A DNA stretch of 64,000 nt, taken from assembly GCA_029962745.1 (NCBI GenBank), contig CM057153.1, positions 5,271,006 through 5,335,005 on the forward strand. The letters run 5' to 3'. A program made the position numbers and the translations under genes. Below are positions 48,947-59,587 of this stretch, in pieces. The notes under the pieces were generated by a model. It was not told the origin of the DNA. It ran no database searches and saw only the letters and a program-made list of their open reading frames with translations. The stretch is from Echinometra lucunter. Taxonomy: Eukaryota; Echinodermata; Echinoidea; Camarodonta; Echinometridae. Positions within the stretch are counted from its first letter, which is position 1. The number at the start of each line of letters is the position of its first letter.

Positions 48947-50854
48947 CTGTTGAAAAAAAAAATCGACAGTTAATTGACATTTGAAGAAAATTTCCCCCTG
49001 ATCTACATCATCAATATTTCCACTCCTTCAAATTCAAATTCATGTTTATTCATTTCCAACAGAAAAAAGAAATATGACATTTGCATAGATATAACCATCA
49101 TGAAATTAAGTACATAATATTTTTTTTCCTTCATGAGCAAACATATCAGTAAATAATTAGAATAAATTATCATTAATTAGATTATTGATTTCTGTGGAAA
49201 TGTTTCTGTTCCCCTCAAAACTTTCTACCCAATCTAGAATTTTTTATTTTTTGTTTAAAAAAAAAGAATTCGCGTGGTTAGTTATATAACCTAAAATGAT
49301 CGACGAGAAATGTTTATTGAGTCGTGGTCAGGTATGTAAGGCTAAGGGTGGGTGGGTGGATGTGTGTTGTGGGGGTGTATGGTTATAACAGATAGATAGA
49401 TGAAGACCAGTCTATGATCTAGCACCCGGACAACTACACCAGAAGAATCTCCCACAGAACCGGACTATTCAGTGAAAATCAAGTTTATAACAGCCATCAA
49501 CAAAAGGGGATTATGAGCGTCGACAATCCAAAATGAAATGAAAGTGAGAGACGATTAAGTAGTCGACTGAGAGCCGGGATGATAGGCTTTCAACGGATAA
49601 ACGTGGAGGCAATTTGGCTCAGTCGGTAAAGGGTCTGTCTGTCGAACCAAAGATTGTCTGTTCGAATCCACCCCGGTCGAGTGACTGTAAGCATGTGTTA
49701 TGTGTACGTGCCCCTCCCCTGTTTCATAGACACAGGCTATGTTGCCTTAAAAACACTCGACCCCTTGGATAGGACATTAAATGGACACCCCGTGTAGAGG
49801 AAAGTCACTACCTTTGCATGACAAGAACCCACTTGTGCTTTTTACTGACAAATTTGCTCTCAGCCATTCAGATGCAAGAATTTCAATAGCTTTTAACGGG
49901 TGTCAGTAAAAATCACTGACAAGACACTTCATGAAACGCTCCCCTGCACATCCCAATCTGCTTTACCGGGTGGACTCGGTGGAGAGACCCGAGGGTTACA
50001 GTAATTAAGTTTGCCTCTTCCCTCCCAGGCGTAGGTGGCATCAAATGTTTAATAATGATGATAAAATGATAATGAAGTAATAATGACAACAATAATAATA
50101 ACTGACAGATAACAAAACAGCATTGCATATTTACCTGTAATGAGCCTTGTACTGTTTAAACCGAGCGGCCATCAGGTTGTTCTTGCAATAGTAGAAGAAA
50201 CCTTCGGTGTGAGGCGAAACATTGTTGCTTGGGTCCAAGATGAGATGCTTGATGCTCTTACCATCTATTACCCGATTGGCCGGGAAGGTGTTAGGGGGAG
50301 CGCCGCCAAGGTCTGCAGCGGTCTTAATGATATCCATGGATGTGACCAGTTCATTTGAGATACCTGGTTGCACAGTCCCATGCCAATAGACGATGTATGG
50401 GATACGATGACCGCCTTCCCAAGAGAGGGACTTTCCACCTGTGATGGGTATTAATAGAGCAAGCATCTTTTTGTGAAATGAACCTTTTGTCTGACATTTT
50501 CCATCATGAATCAAAACCTGCACCAACTGGGACGTCTGTCCCTATCTTTCAAATCCTGTTTGAGGGCTGTATGACCGACGTCGGAATTGACACAGCTTAT
50601 ATTATGATTTATGATGGAAAATGTCAGAGATAATATATGTATTAGGCCTATTTAGAAAGTGGCATACGGAGAGGCGTCCTTTGTTGTCGTCGTACTGCGC
50701 CGGCAACTTCCACAGTCTTAGGGCATTTTTTTTTTCAAGACGTTATATCTGTGTCTATAGAGGCTTTGTATTGTGATTCATTTAATGGTCGGTGTGATAG
50801 GGACATGCTATTCTGCCATGTGGTATGCGCTATCAAGGAGCCGTGTATTATCAT

Positions 50855-50924
<70 letters not shown>

Positions 50925-53900
50925 AGTATTGTTACCTCGATATACGTTGGCGTCGCCGCCTTCCTCGCAGTACTCGCGATGTGGCCCGTGATCGGAGATG
51001 AAGAAGATCACCGTGTTGTCGAGGATGTGGTTTCTTTCTAGGCTATCGGTGATGTTCTTCACGGCTGCGTGCATTTCCAGAAGATTATCACCATAGCGAC
51101 CTGACAGTAAAAGAGACATGAAGACATGTTGATTTTTGGAAAGTGACACCTTTTCTCTTTTACTACGTAATATTACATTTTTCTATCTGGGCTTATTATC
51201 TAAAGAAGAAAATTAGGTATTGTCCATTTATATTAGAATGGCATGGACCTGGGAGATAAACTGTAGCAAACTTCACCCAATCCCCTTTCCCTTTCTTGGA
51301 TTGGATGACACAGGGATGCTGTTGTAGGTACTGGGTAAAGTCAAATAATTTAGATTAAAAAGAAAATGAGATAAGCATTTTGAAAATCCTTCCTATCAGA
51401 GAATCTTTGAAGTCCAAAGCCACGCTTCATCACCCTCATCACTATTAAAAATCAGGGCTCCTGGAAAATAAATAGACAGTGGATGTTGAAATAAAGTTTT
51501 GGGTGAGTCATCACTTATCTTACCGCGACGAGACGAGCAAGCAAAGTCTTTGCTGGAGAACAGACTGGTGTGCATGTGAGCAAAAGCTACGTAGAGGAAG
51601 AATGGTTCCCGCTTCTTCCGGTTGATGAACTTGACGGCGTCGGCAGTGAAAAGTTGCGTCAGACCTCGATGCTGGTAGGGCTGGTTAACGATGGTGGCGT
51701 TGTAATAGAGGTAGCACTTCATCTGATCCGGAAAATCCTTATGGAGCTGCAAGTAAGAAATCATAACAAAAATAACAAGTTCATGTTAATGTGCAGTGTC
51801 GGATGTGAGTACATGCACATGTACTGACCACCACTCTTTCGTGCTATGCGTGTACTCAACGGTACTTCAAGGCGACAATCTTCAACATTTTTTCTTTCGC
51901 GATCATTGATCACTGATTTCAAATCTTTTGAATTGTACTTGTAATGGGCAATAGATATATATTCACTTCAATTCAATTCAATTCAAAAGCAATTGTTTCT
52001 CATTATTTTATTCCATTCTAAAAAGAAGACTGATTAAAAGTTAGTCTTTTCGCAACATGTGACTTTTCTTCAATTCTCACGATTTTACTATTGTGTTGTA
52101 CAGTGTTTACTTGGCTGTCTTTTCTCAATAACGAAATTAATAAGATATAATAATGATAATTATAACAAAAAGCAAGAAGTGGTTCAAGAAGAAAGGGTTT
52201 TGAGAAAAAGAAAAGAAGGTGGAAGGAATGTTGGAAGTAGCAGTGACGTCGCTACAGGGGTAATAAGGGAAGGAGCATAATGTGCCCCCTCCACAACAAA
52301 AGAAGAGAAACAGAAGTAGGGGAAATGGAAACCTATTATAGCGAAGAAGATAATAATAACTCCTCTCTCGCCCTCACCCTATGAAAGGTGATATATGCAT
52401 TTCATAGATTAACCCATTCGTGACAGAGGGTCCACATTATGTGGTTTGGTCTAATAACTTCTGATGCAGAGCTCTAAAAATCATACCAAATACAGGAGCA
52501 GAAAGAGCAAAAAAATCTACATATACTGTGTCCATATTTGTTGCATCAATATTTGTTGTTTGATGCTGAAAATTTTTTAAAGGAAAATAAGCATTATAAT
52601 CCTTAAATTGGCAATGCGATGGAAAGTTTAAAATAATGTTTTTTGCCTGCAAATTGGCATCTTTATGACTTCTCACACATTCTGTCAATTTATATTTATT
52701 TCAGATACATGATGTTTTATAAGAAAAATGCAGCAATAAAAGAAAAAATGTTGGTGTTGCCAATTTGAAGAATGAAAGCTGATCACATTAGGCTTTAAAT
52801 AATTCCTGTCACGAATGGGTTAAGACCAATGCTTGCAAATTGCTTGACCGACGCTAAGACATTGGGAGGTGAGATGTGGAAAAAGACGTCACCTGTAGTC
52901 TCGGGCAGCAGTTTGACTGCAGTTCAGACTACATTCTGGCTTCAAATAACATTTCTTATCAGAACTCTTGCCTGAAGAATACCCAAATAGTCTTTTTGGG
53001 GACCATCTATCACTCTTAGAAAAATGTGCCGCCGATCAGAACCCCTTTTTGTCCCATATTTCGAACCTGCAAAAAAAGGGGTTTTTTTAAAAAATATTTT
53101 GAAGAACCTCCAAAGTTCCTTGTACAACCGATAATGGTTCTAGAGACCCCTTTAGAGAACCTATAGTAATGGTTCTTTGAAGAACCTTTAAAGGTTAAAG
53201 GTTCCAAACATGCCAAATGTGGCACAAGAAAAGGTTCTAATCGGCACCGTTGCATAGTGCTAGCATTTACAAACTCACTTTCATAATCATTCCGCCATGC
53301 AAGCCTTCATTGTTCATCTAAAGTTTCAGACAGGTTTGATAAGATTTAAATATGTTCTTCCCCTCCCCTATGTAGTTCTGCCCAGATGTAAAACAGGGGC
53401 GTAGCTACGGGGGGCGGGGGGGGGGGGCACGTGCCCCCCCCCCTCCACAAAAATCAAGAGGTAGGAAAAGGAAAAAAAAAAAGAAAAAGAAAGCCCAAGT
53501 ATCTCACTATCAGCAGGCAAAACATAAAAGGGTAAAGCAATACCGAAATGGGCCAGAAAGGCAAAAAAAAAAATGTAGACATGTAGGATTTCAAAATTTT
53601 CTTGCTCGCTTCACTCGCTCTCCATATTTAGAAGCAGATTGGTTTGAGACAGCATAGACCAGCGAGATATATTTTGTTTGGTAGAGTGGTGGCCAAATAT
53701 ATCATATAAAAAAATTATAGGTCTAAACTGTATTCTGACGACAAAATAAAAAGTGGTTATTTTGGCTCGCTCACTTCGCTCGCTCACAAATAGAAAATAT
53801 TATGTGTGTGGGGGGCGGAGGTACGTGTGTGTGTGTTGTGTGCGTGTTTGTATGTGCCCCAAAACAATTATTTGGGCTTCCCCCTACAAAATTTCAAGGC

Positions 53901-56417
53901 CCCCAGTGCCCCCTACTGAAAAATCCTAGCTACGCCACTGATGTAAAAATACAGCAAATACATGCAATGTCTGCTTTTGACAAGTGTGGGACAAGAAAAG
54001 GTTCTAATCAGCATCGTTTTCTTAGAGTGCTGCATGGTGCTAGCATTTACAAACTCACTCTAATAATTATTCCGCCATGCAAGCCTTCATTGTTCATCTA
54101 AAGTTTCAGACAGGTTTGATAAGATTTAAATGTGTTCTTCCCCTCCCCTGTGTAGTTCTGCCCAAATGTAAAAATACAGCAAATAATGTAATGTCTGCTT
54201 TTGACTTACCCCAGTGTCATCGCAAGCCCAACTGTTAGTGAAAGGAAGATTATGACCAACGAATTCAAAGCCGTGATTGTAGGGGAGGTGGGCGCCATCC
54301 GATCGAGTGTTCTCATTGATTCCTACGGATAAAGAAATCAAAACAGGGGAGCGGTTCATGAAGAGTTTTGTCCGTGATTTTCACTGAAAACTGTTATAAG
54401 CTACTGAAAATCCTCGCATCTGATTGGCTGAGAGCAAATTAGTCAGTGAAAATCACCGACAAAACTCTTCATGAAACGCTCCCCAGATGTTGGCAACAGA
54501 GGACTTTAGAGCTTTACATTATCACCGCAATGTCTCAATAGAAAACTCACCACTTACAGAAAAAAGATCAGAGTTTGGGAGATGCAGTATTTAAAGCCAA
54601 ACTAACTTAATATCCCGTTTTATTGCCATTTTATTTCTTTATTTCTTTATTTATTCATTTATTTTTTAATGTATTTATGTGTTTATCTACTTTTTTAGTA
54701 TTTCTAAAACAGGGTAGCCCCATTAGTGGTTTGACACCGTTATCCTTGGGGTCCATTATAACATAAACCTGACAATATATATATATGTACACATATTTGT
54801 TAAATAAAGAGGTATCAATAATAATCTTCAAAAACAAAATGGCTTTTTCAGGAAATAAACTAAGGAAAATAAATCTAAAACAAATTCGTTCTTATTATCG
54901 TATTCACTGTTTCAAAATTGTACTTCGTATTCCATAGATGACTCTATTTAATGCAAAATGCAGAAGAGTATAGAAAAAGAAAGAAAAAAATCAAATAATG
55001 AATTGCATAATTCTTCGAGGACAACATGATTAGTTGTGAGAAAAAAAAAAGAACACCACAAACCACTTAGAGTTTTTTTTCAGTGACCTAAAAACAATTT
55101 TCATGATAACAGATGTACTATCCGGATTTTTTATGAAATATGATGAAAGACGCATGTTATGCTAGCACTTTGCAGAAGATATCCCCTTTCAAAACAGGCC
55201 AGCTGCCTCATGGAGGAAAATATTTTCTCAATTTTATCTCAAAAGTGTGAAGTAAAGGCGGTAGAAGCACATTTTACAGAAATGAATTATTTACCAAGAT
55301 GCCATTTTCCGACCATTCCGGTGGCGTAGCCTGCATTTTTCATAGCCTCAGCAATGGTGACTTCGCTCTTGGGCAGACCGGTCTTTGTCCAAGGCAAGAA
55401 CACGCGAACGTTGCCGTATGTCCCTATACGAATAGGTAGTCGACCTGTGTTTGATAAAGTTAAAAACATACCAACAAAAAAGCCAAGGAACGTGGCGCAA
55501 GAGGACTGTGAGATTTCCTTGCGTGATCTCACGTTAACGAATAATTTAGCTAAAAATGTAAAATGATATCTTCAGTTGTCGGTGGGACTATGAGAAATGG
55601 ATAAAAAGAGAGAGAGAGAAGGGGGGGGGGGCAGAGATAGACAAACATCAAAAGAAAGTCTGGGAGGCCAAACATAGATAATATAAGAGACGATGAGAGG
55701 CCTAGAAAGAGACAGTGAGGGGAAAATGAATGAGAGTTATAATCGTGGACAGGGATCAGAATCGAAAAGATGATATTCATATTATTATCTTTGCATTATT
55801 GGTATTTTTCCAGCCTAGAATACATGTCACCTAATCTTTAAATCTTCGCTCTCACACACTGTCTCCCCCTCTCTCTCACACACTCACACACACTAACTCG
55901 TTCTTTGTCTACATTTTTGAAAGTATCCCTCTCTCTTTTTTTTTCTTTCTCTCTTTCTTCATCCTCTTCTCTCTACTTTTTCTCTTTCTCAGTTCCCTTT
56001 CACACTCTCTAGCTGTTTTCTAGAAACGTTGACGGCATGCCTACCTGTCATAATTGCCGATCTGCTTGGAGTACAGACTGAGTCACCTACATACCCGTTG
56101 GTGAACCTCAGTCCCTTGGCTGCCATCTCGTCAATGAAGCCGGGCTCCTGGGTCGGATGTCCATACGATGTCAGGTCACCAACCCCCATGTCATCTGCAA
56201 CCATCAGGATGACGTTAGGCTTATCCTTGGGATGGCGGTGTGTACCTGTTTTGAAAAAGTGATCCCACCACCAAACAACACCACCCTGATGGTGGTCATC
56301 GTGGTGATCATGCCATATATACGATCGGTGGGACGATCTTCTCCTCCCCTCAACGCGGTCGGCAACGAGAGCAAGCGCGAGTGCCAACACCAGAGTCGAC
56401 AGCCTCAGGTTTTTCAT
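48508..56417 (-). CDS. Secreted arylsulfatase (sulfatase family), complete, seven exons
   Basis: Hydrolyses sulfate esters; sea urchin relatives are abundant secreted embryonic proteins (family knowledge). Exons in transcript order: 56417-56045, 55444-55295, 54322-54210, 51746-51524, 51100-50936, 50438-50135 and 48946-48508. All are GT-AG with matching phases, giving 588 residues. A signal peptide ([19 protein letters not shown]) is followed by a His/Asp-rich stretch (residues 36-43). Active site: D75-D76 in LMVADDMG for calcium; C115 in CTPSR, the cysteine converted to formylglycine; K171 and H173 in GKWHLG; H269/H271; D323-H324 in SDHG; K344 in GKSLSWEGG. The C-terminal part has the group-I pattern [19 protein letters not shown] and several cysteines. 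Length fits sea urchin arylsulfatases (about 550). No damage is seen. Substrate and paralogue identity are undetermined. A candidate AATAAA lies about 235 bp past the stop. Confidence 0.92.
49608..49945 (+). repeat. tRNA-derived SINE followed by a truncated MITE
   Basis: A box TGGCTCAGTCGG at 49615-49626 and B box GTTCGAATCC at 49660-49669, then a SINE body with GGATAGGACATTAAATGGAC and AAGAACCCACTTGTGC. From about 49850 to 49945 follows one end of the same MITE found whole at 54344-54486 (CTCAGCCATTCAGATGC, CACTTCATGAAACGCTCCCC). All lie in arylsulfatase intron 6. Confidence 0.7.
50135..50438 (-). CDS. Arylsulfatase exon 6
   Basis: Residues 342-443, acceptor CACAG, donor GTAAAT. It begins [20 protein letters not shown] (K344 equals the sulfate-binding lysine of GKxxxxEGG) and continues through [19 protein letters not shown]. 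Frame remains open upstream into the intron, so the acceptor was set by the family pattern and phase. Confidence 0.92.
50855..50928 (+). repeat. (TAG)n microsatellite at the arylsulfatase intron 5 donor
   Basis: About 23 TAG units, then TGGTGGTAG, ending a few bases from the minus-strand donor of exon 5 (exon end 50936). Confidence 0.92.
50936..51100 (-). CDS. Arylsulfatase exon 5: SDHG metal site
   Basis: Residues 287-342, acceptor GTCAG, donor GTAACA. It encodes [20 protein letters not shown] and [17 protein letters not shown]323 and H324 complete the metal site (Asp-Asn in many sulfatases). A long trinucleotide repeat begins a few bases beyond the donor. Confidence 0.92.
51524..51746 (-). 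CDS. Arylsulfatase exon 4
   Basis: Residues 213-287, acceptor TGCAG, donor GTAAGA. It encodes [20 protein letters not shown] through [17 protein letters not shown]; the His pair in HMH lies where ARSA has its active-site histidine. NAT at 226-228 is a possible N-glycosylation site. Confidence 0.9.
52409..52823 (-). mobile_element. piggyBac-like MITE, copy 2 (TTAA target), inverted relative to copy 1
   Basis: TTAA at 52409-52412 and 52820-52823; ends CCCATTCGTGACAG and inverse CTGTCACGAATGGG. Body matches copy 1 (11808-12222) in reverse orientation, same 415-bp length with flanks. In arylsulfatase intron 3. Confidence 0.85.
53217..54205 (+). repeat. ~220-bp tandem duplication, first copy split by a hAT-like element
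   Basis: Copy A is 53217-53393 plus 53941-53980; copy B is about 53985-54205. Both contain TAGCATTTACAAACTCACT and CCGCCATGCAAGCCTTCATT, and both end with AATGTCTGCTTTTGAC. Copy B ends against the donor of arylsulfatase exon 3. B lacks the insertion present in A. Confidence 0.85.
53394..53940. mobile_element. hAT-like MITE with 8-bp target duplication ATGTAAAA
   Basis: Ends CAGGGGCGTAGCTACG and the inverse of CCTAGCTACGCCACTG; flanks 53386-53393 and 53941-53948 are both ATGTAAAA. 547 bp, with G and C homopolymers near the ends and GCTCGCTTCGCTCGC-type words inside. The empty site with a single ATGTAAAA is at 54166-54173. Same terminal family as 8000-8331. Confidence 0.9.
54210..54322 (-). 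CDS. Arylsulfatase exon 3
   Basis: Residues 175-212, acceptor CGTAG, donor GTAAGT, phase 0 out. It encodes [20 protein letters not shown] and [17 protein letters not shown]; the LPxxHGFxxxxGxxLPxTN pattern is typical of ARSA/STS-type sulfatases. A short inverted-repeat element ends about 20 bp from its acceptor. Confidence 0.9.
54344..54486. mobile_element. MITE with ~43-bp arms beside arylsulfatase exon 3
   Basis: Left arm CAGGGGAGCGGTTCATGAAG continuing AGTTTTGTCCGTGATTTTCA, right arm its inverse with few changes. 143 bp. Ends about 20 bp from the exon 3 acceptor. Confidence 0.85.
55295..55444 (-). CDS. Arylsulfatase exon 2: GKWHLG signature
   Basis: Residues 125-175, acceptor CACAG, donor GTAAAT. 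It contains [20 protein letters not shown] and [13 protein letters not shown], the second sulfatase signature, with K171 and H173 binding the substrate sulfate. Confidence 0.92.
55445..56044 (-). other. Arylsulfatase intron 1
   Basis: 600 bp with a G run at 55621-55630 and a pyrimidine-rich stretch (CTCTCT) at 55855-55990 on the plus strand. No other feature seen. Confidence 0.6.
56045..56417 (-). CDS. Arylsulfatase exon 1: signal peptide, metal Asp pair, CTPSR site
   Basis: Residues 1-125. It has a signal peptide, His-rich segment [28 protein letters not shown], then [15 protein letters not shown]. The exon ends one base into the Gly codon at donor GTAGGC. The Met chosen is directly followed by the hydrophobic signal sequence. 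Confidence 0.92.
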
Positions 56418-58600
56418 GGCATTCGATAAGATTTATCTGTTGCTTAAAACGCAAATCTATTGGATTTATGCGCAGATGTGTTTACAGAACCAGAATTCAG
56501 CACCGACTGAAAAATGTCAGCACATGCAACCCTGTATAGTCTTTTTTAGAAACATACAAGGGACGTGAATCCTCCTTTAGAAGTACTGGTATCGTCATTC
56601 CACTTCTCTCGAAATGCATCCCATATTGCATGGGTGTGGCAGAAATGACAAGATGATTGAGTAATGTATCGAAAGAGTCACCCGATTGGTCAGATCATGG
56701 TCAAAGTATGAATTGTGGGATAAGTGTTTGCGCGCGCATACAGCATGTCTGCGGTGAATGCCATAAAGATCTCTATCATCAGTGAAAGCCGAAAAAACGG
56801 CCCCTCGATGTGGAGCAAAGGAGAAGGTGATAGATTTTGATTAAAACGGAAATCAGTTTTCTCCTTATAAAGAGACAACTCCTTGGTCTTTTTCTTGAGC
56901 ATGTGAAGGCGCGATTGGTATCTTTTTGGTTTGTCTCATGTCTTGTTCTGTCTCCGCCCGCTTTATTCACGACTCCCGCCTACTTTTTAATCATGTTTTT
57001 ATCATATTGCATGCATGCGTGGAGTTTAATTTTTTCGCAGGCCAGGCCTGCAAAAGAAATGTTCGTAAATGAGAGATATCAACAATAAGGATCCTGTCAC
57101 TGCCACCCCCTCCCCCAGGAATTTGATACTCTTTGCAAAAACAAAACAAAACAAAAAAAAAACTTTAATTGCATTAAAGAATCCTCCAACCGAGTGACAT
57201 CGAAAAGAGACACAAAACGAAAACAAGTAACCAAACAAACGAAGTTACAAACGCAGGAAGAGGGGTCCAGAGTGGCATGTCCTCCTTACAAAAAAACAAC
57301 AACAACAACAACAAACAAACAAACAAATAAACAAACCAACAAACAAAAACAAAACAAAAAACTTTGTGTCCTTTGGACGTAGGAGACCGGAAAGGAACAT
57401 GAATGATCAAGGAAGGCCGAAAGAATGATGAATCTTGGCTTTAATTACTGATCACACTTTTGAGCATTGGGAACATGAGCCCCACCCTCCCCCACCCTTT
57501 TTTCTTTCTTGATTGCTTTGCTAGCTTGTCCAGTATTATCTGATATTTCAACACAGATTTCCAGCTTATGCTCCAGAGTAACAAATCTTTGGAATAAAAA
57601 GTTTCCACCGACTGGAATATGAGTCCCCAAAGTTACAACCATCTCCATTACTGAAGGCCTAGTGGATGAGTAGGTCTAAAGACGAGCAGAAAATACTTAC
57701 TTTTTAAACACGTTGCCGATCTGTCAGCAAACCAAATGATGCTCTCATCATCCTTGTCATTGATCTCGGAATGAATACGACTGCGTTTCTCATGTCCACC
57801 ACCTTCTACATCCTTTCTTCCGATCTCAGCAAGACGACCACGACATAAACAAAACATGATTATAAGGATTATTACTGAATGCATGATTAGATCAATGCAG
57901 TACAGCGCATCAAGAAAATATTACTGCATCGAATTACATGTAGGTCATCTCAACGAGGTATACGGCTATCGTATTTCATTTGTTCCTCTATTGCACGTAG
58001 ACATGGCAGATGGGCAATTTTGTTTAACAATTATTGTATGTATAATATGTGTCCGACCCAAAATATTGTTAAAGATTGACTAATAATAATGGCCAATATT
58101 ACCAAATTATTGGTTAAAATGTACCAAAATTTTGGTTGATTTTGACCAATGTTCGGTCTGACATATTCACCAACACATCGGTTATTTTTTACCAATCCTT
58201 TTTAGAGTGTAGATGAGCAAGAATAGTTTGAAATTGAACAGTGTTTAATGTCAAAATTAAGTTTAAATTAAGTTGCACAGAATACGTTCTCGAGATTTGT
58301 AAGTATGCAACGACCTTGCCCATAAGAAAGGGATGGTTCATTACTAGTAGCATTTCTTTTACATGTTTTATGCTCTTTATGTTTCTTTCACCAAATTCCT
58401 ACAAAAAAAAGTGAAAGAAAGAATGCAGTTTTAAACATGAGCCTTTCACTTGCTTGCCTGACCATGCAGCTTACAACAGAGCAAATATAGATTTTCTCGT
58501 CACCGAATGGAACCGCTCTGGAAGCCTGCAGCAAGTTGCTAGGTCGGTTTCTTGATCGGAATGTTCCGGCAAAGTCAACAATCTGGAAGAAAATACCGGA

Positions 58601-58882
58601 ATGAAGGCACAATCTTTAGCAGTCATGAAGAAAGGTCGATCTAGGAGACCGAAATCAGACCGAACGGAGAACAACATCGCAACCGTTCAGCCGGAATTAG
58701 ACGCAAATCCTCATGTCTTGACGAAGAGTACCGTAACGGACTTGGAGTGTCCAGGTCTTTTTTCACAGGATCATCCGACTGACGGATCAGGCACAAATTG
58801 CTGGAAGCAGACAGATCCAGACGACTCCGATACATCTCATCTACTCTCAGGGGTTGCTGGATCATGGCCCAAGGCTTCCTGA
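58601..58882 (+). CDS. Unidentified 93-codon open frame, doubtful
   Basis: Encodes a Ser/Thr/Asp-rich, basic-start peptide (MKAQSLAVMKKGRSRRPKSD). Local composition is less AT-rich and has no homopolymers, unlike its surroundings, and the opposite strand is also open. No family is recognised, no splice partner seen. It may be an old exon or part of a transposon. Confidence 0.15.
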   Translation: MKAQSLAVMKKGRSRRPKSDRTENNIATVQPELDANPHVLTKSTVTDLECPGLFSQDHPTDGSGTNCWKQTDPDDSDTSHLLSGVAGSWPKAS

Positions 58883-59587
58883 AGAGTTATTCGTGAACGG
58901 CAAAGTTAATAACAACAGTATACGCCAATCCGCAACCCGCCTCCATTCCATTACGATGCCAACATCAGTCGCGAGAAAGTTTCCAGATGTGCGTGACAAG
59001 TTGAGGGATAGAGTTAACATTAGGCCTAATTCTGTTGAATTATGAAATATAAAAAGAAAATCAAGTATCATTGTTCGTCTCTGTATTAAGTGTTACAATT
59101 TAAAAGTGGGAGGAACAATAATCATGATAATAAAGAGAAGAAAGACGAAGATCGGAGAAAAAATAAAGAAAACGAGGACACAAAAAGCGTGGTAAAATCA
59201 ATACACGCATAGAGGGAAAGCAAAGAGAAGGGAAGAGGATCTAAAAGTTGTGCTTCTTTATCTCTCAAAAAATTGCTCCAAACCTTTTTGTTTCATTTCA
59301 TGTCACATTCATTCTTCATGTATGTTTGTTCAATATTGAAAAAAGGACGTGGGGGGGGGGGGGGGGGGAGGGTGTGGATGGAGAACCTTGATTGAAGCTT
59401 GAACCCCAAACCTTGAATAATCGAGTAAAAAAAAGGTCATTCAGCTTCTAATGCTATCATAAATATGAAACATATATGTTTCATCCCCTTCCCATAATTA
59501 CTCTCTCCGTGATTCCGGTAATTTTGCTTGCCCTAAGCCTATAGAACTTAATACTGCCGACGAACCACCCAGTATAGGGGCTCAATC

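Noticed and set aside
50751..51041. Poly-Ser, poly-Val and poly-Thr frames
   Set aside because: Translation of the (TAG)n repeat and of the antisense of arylsulfatase exon 5.
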